Assembly (NCBI GenBank): GCA_045591985.1
Contig: JAZNTV010000039.1
Span: forward strand, 1-13,043
Length of the DNA stretch: 13,043 nucleotides
Direction of reading: 5' to 3'
Source of the DNA: SIG588 sp045591985
Lineage (GTDB): Bacteria; Bacillota; Clostridia; Oscillospirales; Acutalibacteraceae
The notes under the pieces were generated by a model. The model was not told the origin of the DNA and ran no database searches. It saw only the letters and a list, made by a program, of their open reading frames with translations. Shown here one piece after another: positions 1-6,587 of the stretch (position 1 is its first letter; every line of letters begins with the position of its first letter). The translations under genes were made by a program, and so were the position numbers.

Positions 1-231
1 AAATCAGACGGCAAGCCGGTGGTGATACACGGTGAGCGGGACTACCCGACCGGCCTGCGTAAGGTCGGCGGTCTGCTGGCGGATGGTGCGGATATCGGGT
101 GCGGATGTGTATTGAATCCCGGTACGGTGATCGGTAAAAACACCAGTGTGTATCCCTTAACCGCTCTGCGCGGCGTTTTCCCTGAAGAAAGTATAGTTAA
201 AAGCGTTGACAATGTCGTAAAAAGACGATAA
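1..231 (+). CDS. UDP-GlcNAc pyrophosphorylase-like left-handed beta-helix protein, 3' end only
   Basis: The open frame enters from the left edge and stops at TAA 229-231, so only about the last 76 residues are present. They contain hexapeptide-repeat turns typical of a left-handed beta-helix, with a stretch reading VLNPGTVIGKNTSVYP followed by LRGVFPEESI. This resembles the C-terminal end of the clostridial proteins annotated as UDP-N-acetylglucosamine pyrophosphorylase or sugar-phosphate nucleotidyltransferase, many of which consist mainly of the helix domain. The usual start and the rest of the helix lie outside the window. The GTG codons near position 19 are internal, not starts. The gene ends 37 bases before the nagB start on the same strand, with no visible promoter or terminator between them. 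The two are probably co-transcribed, which fits an amino-sugar role. The family is fairly sure; the exact reaction is not. Confidence 0.75.
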   Translation, partial: KSDGKPVVIHGERDYPTGLRKVGGLLADGADIGCGCVLNPGTVIGKNTSVYPLTALRGVFPEESIVKSVDNVVKRR

Positions 232-268
232 ACTAACTATGGAAATATGGGAAAGTGAGGAAAACAGT

Positions 269-979
269 ATGCAATATATCGTAGTAGAAAATTATGAACA
301 ACTCAGCCGCAAGGCGGCCAATCTCATCGCCGCCGTGGTGGTGAGCAAGCCGGCTTGCGTGCTCGGTCTTGCGACGGGGTCCTCACCGCTGGGCACCTAC
401 GCCGAACTGATCAAAAAATGCGAAGCGGGCGACGTGGATTTTTCGGCGGTCACTTCGGTCAATTTGGATGAATACGTCGGATTGGACGGCACGAATGATC
501 AGAGTTATCGCTATTTTATGAACACCAATCTGTTCAGCAAGGTGAATGTGGATATTGAAAAGACCCACGTACCGAACGGCTGCGCCGCCGATCTTGCGGC
601 GGAAGGCGCCCGTTACGACGAGCTGATCCGTTCGCTCGGCGGCATCGATCTGCAGTTGCTCGGCATCGGTCTCGACGGCCACATCGGTTTTAACGAGCCG
701 GACGATTGCTTTACCGCCGCTACCCACGAAGTGCAACTCGATCCCTCTACCATCGAAGCCAACGCGCGTTTCTTCGCCTCCAAGGAGGAGGTACCCACTT
801 CGGCTATCACAATGGGTATGATGTCCATTATGCAGGCGAAGAAGGTGTTGCTCATCGCGAACGGTGCGAAGAAGAAAGAGATCCTCGAAAAGTCGCTGTT
901 CGGTCCCATCACTCCCGCGGTGCCCGCGTCGATTTTGCAGTTGCATCCCGACTTGACGGTCATCTACAGCGAGAACTAA
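269..979 (+). CDS. nagB: Glucosamine-6-phosphate deaminase
   Basis: NagB converts glucosamine 6-phosphate to fructose 6-phosphate and ammonia in the cytosol, linking amino-sugar breakdown to glycolysis. The 236-residue product has the family motifs in order: LGLATGSSPLGTY (phosphate loop, about 32-44), SVNLDEY with the likely catalytic Asp67, GIGLDGHIGFNEP (about 132-144, with Asp136, His138 and Glu143 in the active-site block), and a C-terminal PASILQLHPDLTVI. Length fits the short NagB type. I chose ATG 269 because GTGAGG lies 8 bases upstream; an in-frame ATG at 239 would add ten residues and has no good ribosome site. It follows the beta-helix gene closely and ends just before a strong bidirectional terminator. 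A second copy of its last 22 codons, including the stop, occurs at 7863-7928. No nagA or NAG kinase is in view. Confidence 0.95.
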   Translation: MQYIVVENYEQLSRKAANLIAAVVVSKPACVLGLATGSSPLGTYAELIKKCEAGDVDFSAVTSVNLDEYVGLDGTNDQSYRYFMNTNLFSKVNVDIEKTHVPNGCAADLAAEGARYDELIRSLGGIDLQLLGIGLDGHIGFNEPDDCFTAATHEVQLDPSTIEANARFFASKEEVPTSAITMGMMSIMQAKKVLLIANGAKKKEILEKSLFGPITPAVPASILQLHPDLTVIYSEN

Positions 980-988
980 ATACATAGT

Positions 989-1034
989 AAAAAAGCGAAC
1001 GGCTTTGCAGTGCGTCAAAGCCGTTCGCTCTTTT
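989..1034. terminator. Bidirectional intrinsic terminator between nagB and the kinase gene
   Basis: A perfect 13-bp stem (995-1007 with 1016-1028) encloses an 8-base loop. It has an A-run at 989-994 on one side and a TCTTTT tract at 1029-1034 on the other. It can therefore stop nagB transcription on the plus strand and the kinase operon on the minus strand. The kinase stop codon (1033-1035) overlaps its edge. Confidence 0.92.
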
Positions 1035-2319
1035 ATGAGTTTTGGGGGAGATCGTATTGTACTCTTGCGCGAAACACACGATTCAAATAACTGATTGACA
1101 GCAGGCCGCCTGTTTGATGCACAACTTTTACGGAATGTTGCAATCCGACACCTTGGTGATTGCCACCTTTGCTGGTGTAGGGTTTTGTGCCCACAATGGC
1201 GCCCATATCGGGTTGCGGTGAAGGATTTTCCACCAACAGCGTATGACGGGTATATCCGTTTTCCAAAGATGCGGTCGACAGGGTGATACGAATCCATCGC
1301 GGGGTGCTGTCCATTTTCTCCACACATTCAAACGCATTGTTCAGCAGATTGTCGAACACTTCGACAAATTGATAACTTTTCAGAGGAAAGGCGGGCAAAA
1401 CGGGTGTAGCGTCCAAAATGAGATCCACCCCTTTTAGCGTCGCCTCGGTGCGGCGTCCGTATAACACGGCACGTAATACGGGATCATCCAAATGCAACAA
1501 GATCTCTTGGTCTTCGTACGTTTCCATCAAAGGGGTACAGTATTCGTTGATACGTTGCATCAAATCCTTGTCGGCGGAGGAAACCATCACCGCGTTGTGG
1601 AGATAACGGATATGCTTGTTAAAATCATGAATGCTGCGGCGGGTATCGTTTAAATGCTCATTCATTTCACGGATGTATTTTTCGGTATCAGCCAATTTAC
1701 GGCGTTCATTGCGCTGCTTGATCGTGCTGAATCCCAACAACACCAACGTCACGTACAAGATCTGCAACAACAACAAAATGGTCATAACAAGATTGGAGGG
1801 GGATTCCCGTTGAGCCATGAACATTTGGGTCAGCACAATTTGCGGTACACACAGCACCAATACGACCGTCCATACGGTGCCTGCATTCTCGTTGAATTTT
1901 TTGCTGAGGCGAAAGTGCTTGGCAAACAGCGTGATGATAAATGCCGCGGTCAGTACACAGCCGTTTACAATGAAATTTCCCGTTACCGTCAGGAACAAAG
2001 AGGCGGGTACGATGGCGTTGGCGATACACTGCAAATATAAAAGTCCCAAATATTGAAACAGTGTACGCAGGAAAATCTCCTTAAAGCGGCGACGAAATCC
2101 TATCCACATACACAGTAGGATCATAAGAAAATTCACCGGCAACAAAGAAAAGAGAACCGAGTCAATGAGAATCACGAGAATAGCCACACAACCAAAACCG
2201 ACGTAGGCGAGTAAATAATTCCATTTGTGAAACGGACGGTCGTCTACCATCTGCCACAGCAAAAGCATAGTGATTCCTTCAATTAAACAGTTTATGTAAT
2301 TTCCAATACTAAAAGACAT
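1033..2319 (-). CDS. AgrC-like sensor histidine kinase with GHKL ATPase domain
   Basis: This 428-residue membrane kinase is the likely partner of the LytTR regulator encoded just upstream. The N-terminal ~200 residues form about six hydrophobic membrane segments, as in the peptide-sensing HPK10 group (AgrC, VirS, PlnB types). A coiled linker (about 200-228) leads to RRSIHDFNKHI, where His231 is the probable phosphorylated residue. The GHKL ATPase domain follows, with an N-box NLLNNAFEC (about 324-332) and a glycine box KGGNHQGVGL (about 384-393). The start ATG at 2317-2319 has AAAGGCGG about 6 bases upstream, and that site overlaps the end of the regulator gene 13 bases away, so translation is probably coupled. 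No agrB-type processing protease is in the window, so the signal is unknown. Sensing a sugar or envelope cue is equally open. Confidence 0.88.
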   Translation of the reverse strand: MSFSIGNYINCLIEGITMLLLWQMVDDRPFHKWNYLLAYVGFGCVAILVILIDSVLFSLLPVNFLMILLCMWIGFRRRFKEIFLRTLFQYLGLLYLQCIANAIVPASLFLTVTGNFIVNGCVLTAAFIITLFAKHFRLSKKFNENAGTVWTVVLVLCVPQIVLTQMFMAQRESPSNLVMTILLLLQILYVTLVLLGFSTIKQRNERRKLADTEKYIREMNEHLNDTRRSIHDFNKHIRYLHNAVMVSSADKDLMQRINEYCTPLMETYEDQEILLHLDDPVLRAVLYGRRTEATLKGVDLILDATPVLPAFPLKSYQFVEVFDNLLNNAFECVEKMDSTPRWIRITLSTASLENGYTRHTLLVENPSPQPDMGAIVGTKPYTSKGGNHQGVGLQHSVKVVHQTGGLLSISYLNRVFRARVQYDLPQNS

Positions 2320-2332
2320 ACTATGCCGCCTT

Positions 2333-3088
2333 TCATAATAGTTCGTGCAGATTGCCGCGGTATTTCATTCCCAAAGGGAGAGCGTTGACGGAGTGGAACA
2401 GATACACGCACGCCACGTTCTTGTTCGTTTCCACCGTGCGGACACAATGGATGTTGATGACGATAGAACGGTATATCTGTCGCAAGCAGGGAGCGTGCCC
2501 TGCCGCGATATGCGTCAAAAGTTCTTGGAAAAGACCGTTGTTCGGCAGATAGTCGGTGTGACCGTCGGTGTATTGTATTTGCAAGGTGCGCCTAACCGTT
2601 TCAATGTAACAGACGGAAAGGGGATCTATTTCAAAAGCGGTGTTTCCTCGTCCGCCGAGTTGTAACGGCGCGGTGGGGAATTGCCGTTCAAGAAATTTTT
2701 TAATTCCCAAAGCGGCACCCAGTTCGGTGAGCAATGCATCATAAGAAAAGGGCTTGGGCAAAAAAGTGCAGTTGCGCACCGAGGAAAACAGCCAGTGGGA
2801 CAGGTGAGAATGCATACTGACAAACACGATTGGCGTAGTGACGTAGGCGGGTATGCGACGGATGCGCTCAGCCACCAACCTGCCATTGTCGCCGTTTGCC
2901 AGTTCAATGTCCAACACAAACAAATCGATGGTTTCGCGTTGCAGAATTTGCATAGCCTCTTCTGCCGAATCAGTAGGAATCAAGTTGGCAGACAAGTCGT
3001 TTTGCAAGGTGCGCCAATCTACCGGCAGAGAAGCAAAATCGTCTTCCAAATACAGCACGGTGTATTTGCGGTTCGTTGTGTCAGCCAT
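2333..3088 (-). CDS. LytTR-family DNA-binding response regulator
   Basis: The 251-residue protein has an N-terminal receiver domain and a C-terminal LytTR DNA-binding domain. Receiver landmarks are the acidic cluster EDD (15-17), the probable phosphoacceptor Asp60 in LFVLDIEL, Ser91 in VFVSMHS, and Lys112 in FLPKPF, so it looks competent for phosphorylation. The LytTR part covers about 145-250, with IETVRRTLQIQYTDG and LRQIYRSIVIN as recognisable core strands. I chose ATG 3086-3088 because GAAGG lies about 7 bases upstream and the receiver fold begins directly after it. An in-frame extension to 3271 would run through the promoter and half of the inverted-repeat element. It is first in a two-gene minus-strand operon with the kinase and divergent from the sugar transporter, whose expression it probably controls (inference). 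Confidence 0.9.
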   Translation of the reverse strand: MADTTNRKYTVLYLEDDFASLPVDWRTLQNDLSANLIPTDSAEEAMQILQRETIDLFVLDIELANGDNGRLVAERIRRIPAYVTTPIVFVSMHSHLSHWLFSSVRNCTFLPKPFSYDALLTELGAALGIKKFLERQFPTAPLQLGGRGNTAFEIDPLSVCYIETVRRTLQIQYTDGHTDYLPNNGLFQELLTHIAAGHAPCLRQIYRSIVINIHCVRTVETNKNVACVYLFHSVNALPLGMKYRGNLHELL

Positions 3089-3119
3089 AGAAGCACCTTC
3101 TTTTGATAAGCATACGATC

Positions 3120-3148
3120 AGTATACCACGACAAAGAATCTTTTTCAA
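3120..3148 (-). promoter_or_regulatory. Sigma-A promoter of the regulator-kinase operon
   Basis: On the minus strand there is a -35 box TTGAAA (3143-3148), a 17-bp spacer and a -10 box TATACT (3120-3125). It lies about 31 bases upstream of the regulator start. Both boxes match well and the spacing is ideal. Confidence 0.85.
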
Positions 3149-3177
3149 GCAAAAGTGCGTATACACAGCCCCGCTTT

Positions 3178-3205
3178 TGATTGCCGCCGCTTTGCGACTG
3201 ATTGC
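3178..3205. promoter_or_regulatory. Possible regulator-binding direct repeats
   Basis: TGATTGC occurs at 3178-3184 and again at 3199-3205, a 21-bp period or two helical turns. It sits 30 bp upstream of the -35 box of the minus-strand promoter. LytTR regulators typically bind 9-bp imperfect direct repeats with this sort of period, so autoregulation is possible. The repeat is short and could be chance. Confidence 0.25.
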
Positions 3206-3224
3206 AAAATTGCGGTGTGTGCGT

Positions 3225-3322
3225 GCCTCCCCTGTGCAAGGGGAGGTGATTTTTTGCAGAAAGACCCGCAAAAAATCGGAGGGATTGTCGTAGGCAGTGA
3301 CAGATAAAAGCGGAGGGGAGGC
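3225..3322. repeat. MITE-like intergenic element with terminal inverted repeats
   Basis: A ~98-bp element is bounded by a 9-bp terminal inverted repeat, GCCTCCCCT (3225-3233) and AGGGGAGGC (3314-3322). Inside are a 7-bp GC-rich hairpin (3226-3232 with 3240-3246) and a perfect 10-bp AT-rich hairpin (3248-3257 with 3268-3277, 10-base loop). The GGAGGGATTGT stretch after the second hairpin resembles dispersed intergenic palindromic repeats I associate with Oscillospirales genomes. It carries no coding sequence and no clear target-site duplication. The first hairpin plus T-run could also act as a terminator on the plus strand. Confidence 0.6.
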
Positions 3323-3324
3323 TT

Positions 3325-3447
3325 ATGAAACATGCACGAAATAAGAAATTTCTTATCTCGTGCACAAAATATTGCATATTTTTAAGGGTTTTGTTACACT
3401 GCAATCAGAAGGGAACGGCTGTTTGTTATGAAGGAGGTATTTTATGA
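3325..3447 (+). CDS. Possible 40-residue small peptide (doubtful)
   Basis: ATG 3325 opens a 40-codon frame that ends in TGA 3445-3447, overlapping the ATG of the binding-protein gene. GGAGGGGAGG lies 3-12 bases upstream, but it is the end of the MITE-like element. The product starts basic (MKHARNKKF), is hydrophobic in the middle and has four cysteines. It runs through the palindrome and the putative promoter of the next gene, so it may be only an open frame. It would be of interest because an AgrC-type kinase next door usually senses a small peptide. No homologue is recognised. Confidence 0.15.
   Translation: MKHARNKKFLISCTKYCIFLRVLLHCNQKGTAVCYEGGIL
3333..3364. promoter_or_regulatory. 32-bp near-perfect palindrome, candidate operator
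   Basis: The two 16-base halves pair at 15 of 16 positions around a centre at 3348/3349, with the single mismatch at 3340/3357. Outer arms are TGCACGA and TCGTGCA; the core is TAAGAAATTTCTTA. It lies 7 bp upstream of the -35 box of the transporter promoter and no T-run follows it. It is therefore better read as a dimer-binding operator than as a terminator. Which protein binds it is unknown. Confidence 0.6.
3372..3400 (+). promoter_or_regulatory. Promoter of the sugar transporter operon
   Basis: The elements are a -35 box TTGCAT (3372-3377), a 17-bp spacer and a -10 box TACACT (3395-3400) preceded by an extended -10 TG at 3392-3393. The -35 is weak, which fits a promoter needing an activator or controlled by the adjacent palindrome. 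The 5' leader to the start codon is about 36 bases. Confidence 0.6.
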
Positions 3448-5633
3448 GACGCAGGATCGCCGTGGTTGTGGCGGCGTTGTTCATCTTTTTATTTCTTCTT
3501 TCGTCGTGCTCTCCCACCCGAAAATCGCCGATACCGTCTGTGCCACAAGAGTCCGTGGCGGTAGGAGGGAACTATAAAGTGGTGTGGCAGTCACTTGAAG
3601 CGCCCGAGAAAGAGGATTTGCAAGTAGTTCGATTGGCGGAAAACGCTGTCTATTTTTCAACGTATTCCTACAGCGATTATGCGACAAGTTTGTATCGAAT
3701 TAACGATGGAGAAAAAACAGCTGTACAGATTACTTCGTTAATAGGGATCGGGAACGATATTGCCATAGGTAAGAATGGGACGATATGGTCTCTTGGCTAT
3801 AAAATAGCGGAAACGACATACGAGGAAACCGATACGGGCAATCTTCCTCCTCCCCACTACGATGTATACCTTCAAATGTTACAGGCGGACGGCACGTTGG
3901 GCGCGGAACGCTTGATCCTAGAAAACGCACAGGGCGTTGTTGCGGATATGCAGACAACCGACAACGGTGTTCCGTACTGGATTCTCGGTGATGTCTTATA
4001 TTGGGCGCCGACGGGCGATCTTAACGCATTGCAGCAAGTGTCTTCTGCCGAAGGGGTGGAATACCGTAGCTTATATGCCACAGGTGACGGCGGCATGGCG
4101 GTGTTGGTGTATGACAGTCAAGTCGGAAAATCTGCTGTACACCGTCTGGATGGCGAGACCGGGGCACTTGGTGAAACGATTGAAGGTTGCACCGGTGAAA
4201 ACGTAACGTTATATGACGGCAGCGGCGGCTATCTGCTTGTGAAGCGGGACGGCGACGTGGTGTACGGTCTGACCGACGGCGAGGGTTGGACGGCAATCGT
4301 GGATCTGGCAGTATATGAGTTGGGGAAATACAAAAAAAGTGATGGTCTTAGCGGTGGGGAGTACGCTCATTGCCGTGTGATGGCCGATGGCAGTTTGTTA
4401 ATGATGGATTACAATAGAGATCTGTGCCGTATGGTTCCTTGCACGGAAGAGGAAATGCCCCGCACCGTCACCGTGGCGGGATGCGGCCTTGGCAATCTGC
4501 CGGAAGCGGCGCGACTGTATAACAAGACGCAGAGCAACTACCTTGTGCGGACGAAGGATTACGGCGCGACCGATTGGGAGGCCGGCTTAACACAACTCAC
4601 GGCGGAGCTCACGGCAGGGGTGGTGCCGGACGTGCTGGTTGTGGATAACTTTCTGTCCGTGCGGACGCTCATTGCCCGCAATGCGTTGGTGGATCTGCAA
4701 CCGTATATCCAAAACGATCCGGTGCTGGGGAACGACTATTTCGTGGACGGCGTGTTGGAAGCGTTCACGTGCAACGGCGGCATATATCAAATCGCAGCAG
4801 ATTTTACCATGGAAACGGTATTTGCCGACGCCGACGTGGTGGGCGACCTCTCTTCGTTGACCTTTGACGCGATGGAGGCGTTGCAGGCGGCACATCCCGA
4901 CAAAGGGTTGTTCCAAGAAGGGATTTTGCGCGGAAAATGGATGTCGTATATCACCAAGGCGGCTGTGTCGGATTTTGTGGATTGGGAAAGCGGCACGGTG
5001 TCGTTTGAGGGCGGAGAGTTTTCGCGGTTGATCTCGTTCGCGTCGTCGTTGATGACGATGGAGGAAATGATGGATCTTGCGGCGGGAACGTCGCTTGCCG
5101 GTGCTGACCAAAGCATCCAGCAGGGGGATATTCTGTTGGCGCAAAGCGATATACCGAGCCTGCGGCGATATGCGTATATACAAAAGCTGATGAATAATCG
5201 TGCCGTGTTTTTGGGGTATCCGGCTGAAAACGGGAAAGGTACGGTGCTGACGGCGACCAACCGCTTTGCCATTATGAACACGGCGGCGCCAAAAGAGGGT
5301 GCGTGGGAATTTATCCGCTGGATGATACAGTATCAAAACAATACGATGGATATTACGGTGAGCGGCACGCCGTTCCCTGCCTCGCGCGAGGCGTTTGAAC
5401 GCGCGATAGCGTATTATCAGGGTGAAAACGCAACGTATTGCCTGACCGAGACCGACGTTGTGCGTTTGCGTGAGATGATCGTCGGTGCGCGTTCCGCGTT
5501 GGATTACGATACGGAACTCGCGACCATTATCGACGAAGAATGCGCAAAGTTTTTCCGCGGCAGCTGCACGGCACAAGAGGCGGCGGTAAAGATACAAAGC
5601 CGCGCGCAGCTGTACGTGAGTGAGCAGACATAA
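3444..5633 (+). CDS. Sugar ABC transporter substrate-binding lipoprotein with large extra N-terminal domain
   Basis: The 729-residue product is the extracellular binding component of a CUT1-type importer. Residues 1-22 are a lipoprotein signal (MRRR, a hydrophobic core, then LLSSC with lipidated Cys22). Residues of about 45-335 are repetitive beta-strand sequence with recurring blocks such as ADGSLLMMD, GDGGMAVLVYD and GNGTIW-like turns, probably a beta-propeller-like domain. Residues ~340-729 form the binding-protein fold: VTVAGCGLGNLPEAARLYN opens it, PDVLVVDN and LVDLQPYI follow, and FAIMNTAAPKEGAWEFIRWM (about 608-627) is the usual C-terminal-lobe block. Typical family members have about 420-550 residues, so the N-terminal domain is extra. 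ATG 3444 has AAGGAGGT (3431-3438) five bases upstream. Two permease genes follow on the same strand. The sugar bound cannot be told from sequence. Confidence 0.88.
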   Translation: MRRRIAVVVAALFIFLFLLSSCSPTRKSPIPSVPQESVAVGGNYKVVWQSLEAPEKEDLQVVRLAENAVYFSTYSYSDYATSLYRINDGEKTAVQITSLIGIGNDIAIGKNGTIWSLGYKIAETTYEETDTGNLPPPHYDVYLQMLQADGTLGAERLILENAQGVVADMQTTDNGVPYWILGDVLYWAPTGDLNALQQVSSAEGVEYRSLYATGDGGMAVLVYDSQVGKSAVHRLDGETGALGETIEGCTGENVTLYDGSGGYLLVKRDGDVVYGLTDGEGWTAIVDLAVYELGKYKKSDGLSGGEYAHCRVMADGSLLMMDYNRDLCRMVPCTEEEMPRTVTVAGCGLGNLPEAARLYNKTQSNYLVRTKDYGATDWEAGLTQLTAELTAGVVPDVLVVDNFLSVRTLIARNALVDLQPYIQNDPVLGNDYFVDGVLEAFTCNGGIYQIAADFTMETVFADADVVGDLSSLTFDAMEALQAAHPDKGLFQEGILRGKWMSYITKAAVSDFVDWESGTVSFEGGEFSRLISFASSLMTMEEMMDLAAGTSLAGADQSIQQGDILLAQSDIPSLRRYAYIQKLMNNRAVFLGYPAENGKGTVLTATNRFAIMNTAAPKEGAWEFIRWMIQYQNNTMDITVSGTPFPASREAFERAIAYYQGENATYCLTETDVVRLREMIVGARSALDYDTELATIIDEECAKFFRGSCTAQEAAVKIQSRAQLYVSEQT

Positions 5634-5636
5634 CCG

Positions 5637-5654
5637 ACACGGCAAAAGCCGTGT
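5637..5654 (+). other. Intercistronic stem-loop
   Basis: A perfect 7-bp stem (ACACGGC with GCCGTGT) closes an AAAA loop just after the binding-protein stop codon. No T-run follows directly. It may stabilise the upstream message or dampen read-through, so that the binding protein is made in excess over the permeases, as is common in such operons. Confidence 0.5.
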
Positions 5655-5687
5655 GAAACACTTTTCCCGGGGATGGAGGTGATTTCG

Positions 5688-6563
5688 GTGCTTCAACGCG
5701 ATCAACGAAAAAAAGGACGTATATTGGCACGGTGCATGCTGTGGCCGGGTTTGATCGGCGTGGTGACATTTTACGTGCTTCCTTTTTTCTTGACGGTATA
5801 TTATTCGGTTTTGCACGATCCGTTTGAAAAACAGTTTGTGGGATTGGACAACTATCGGGATCTGTTGCAAAACGCCGTCTTTCGCTTGGCGGTTCGCAAC
5901 ACGGTGCGTTTTTCTGCTTTGGCCGTGCCGCTGGCTGTGGGATTGGCATTGGGATTGGCGTTGGCACTGGAACGCCGCATCCCCGGGAAAAGCCGCTTTC
6001 GCACGGCGTTACTGTCTCCTTTGATGGTGCCGATCGCATCGGTGGTGTTGATATGGAAGATATTGTTCCATCAAAACGGCACGGTCAACCGCTTGCTGGC
6101 AACCTTGTCGGTGAACGGTCCGGACTGGTTATACAGTTCTTGGGGCGTTTTGGTAATCGTACTGCTGTTTTTGTGGAAGAATTTAGGATATAATCTGGTT
6201 CTGTTTATGGCGGCAATCAGTCATATTCCTGCCGAGACCGTGGAAGCGGCACGCATTGACGGGGCGGGGGCGTGGCGAACTTTTTTGTGCATCAAATGGA
6301 GATATTTACTTTCTACCACCTTGTTTGTGAGTATCTTGACGTTGGCCAATTCGTTTAAGGTGTTTCGCGAGGTGTATATGCTTTCGGGGAACTACCCGTA
6401 TGAAGAACTTTATATGTTACAGCATTTTATGAACAATATGTTCCGCACGCTCAATTATCCGTACCTGTCGGCGGCTACGGTGCTGATGACGTTGGTGATC
6501 GGCGGCGTGCTTGCGGTCTTGTTCTATTTTGAGGGACGCTCCCAGCGTAGTATTGAAGAATGA
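5688..6563 (+). CDS. CUT1-family sugar ABC transporter permease (MalF/UgpA-like)
   Basis: This 291-residue membrane protein has about six hydrophobic segments and would form one half of the importer pore. The ATPase-coupling EAA loop reads EAARIDGAGAWRTFLCI (about 186-202), the diagnostic motif of the family. The N-terminal segment LWPGLIGVVTFYVLPFF and the GLDNYRDLL stretch after it are typical of MalF/LplB-type permeases, and length is normal. I prefer GTG 5688 because GGAGGTGA (5675-5682) ends 5 bases upstream; ATG 5673 overlaps that ribosome site and has none of its own. It is the second gene of the operon, 54 bases after the binding protein and 24 bases before the second permease. Confidence 0.92.
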   Translation: MLQRDQRKKGRILARCMLWPGLIGVVTFYVLPFFLTVYYSVLHDPFEKQFVGLDNYRDLLQNAVFRLAVRNTVRFSALAVPLAVGLALGLALALERRIPGKSRFRTALLSPLMVPIASVVLIWKILFHQNGTVNRLLATLSVNGPDWLYSSWGVLVIVLLFLWKNLGYNLVLFMAAISHIPAETVEAARIDGAGAWRTFLCIKWRYLLSTTLFVSILTLANSFKVFREVYMLSGNYPYEELYMLQHFMNNMFRTLNYPYLSAATVLMTLVIGGVLAVLFYFEGRSQRSIEE

Positions 6564-6587
6564 CGTAAACGGCGGGAGGTGTGTGAC

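Noticed and set aside
3089..3271. N-terminal extension of the response regulator by 61 residues
   Set aside because: The extension would translate through the -10 and -35 boxes and part of the inverted-repeat element. The receiver domain and a good ribosome site fit the start at 3088.
3226..3277. CRISPR-like or tRNA-like structure in the intergenic hairpins
   Set aside because: The hairpins are unrelated to each other, there is no repeat-spacer periodicity, and no cloverleaf or anticodon arm can be formed.
4587..5870. Minus-strand open frame of 427 codons across the binding-protein and permease genes
   Set aside because: It crosses the boundary of two recognisable genes on the other strand and gives a low-complexity basic translation without motifs.
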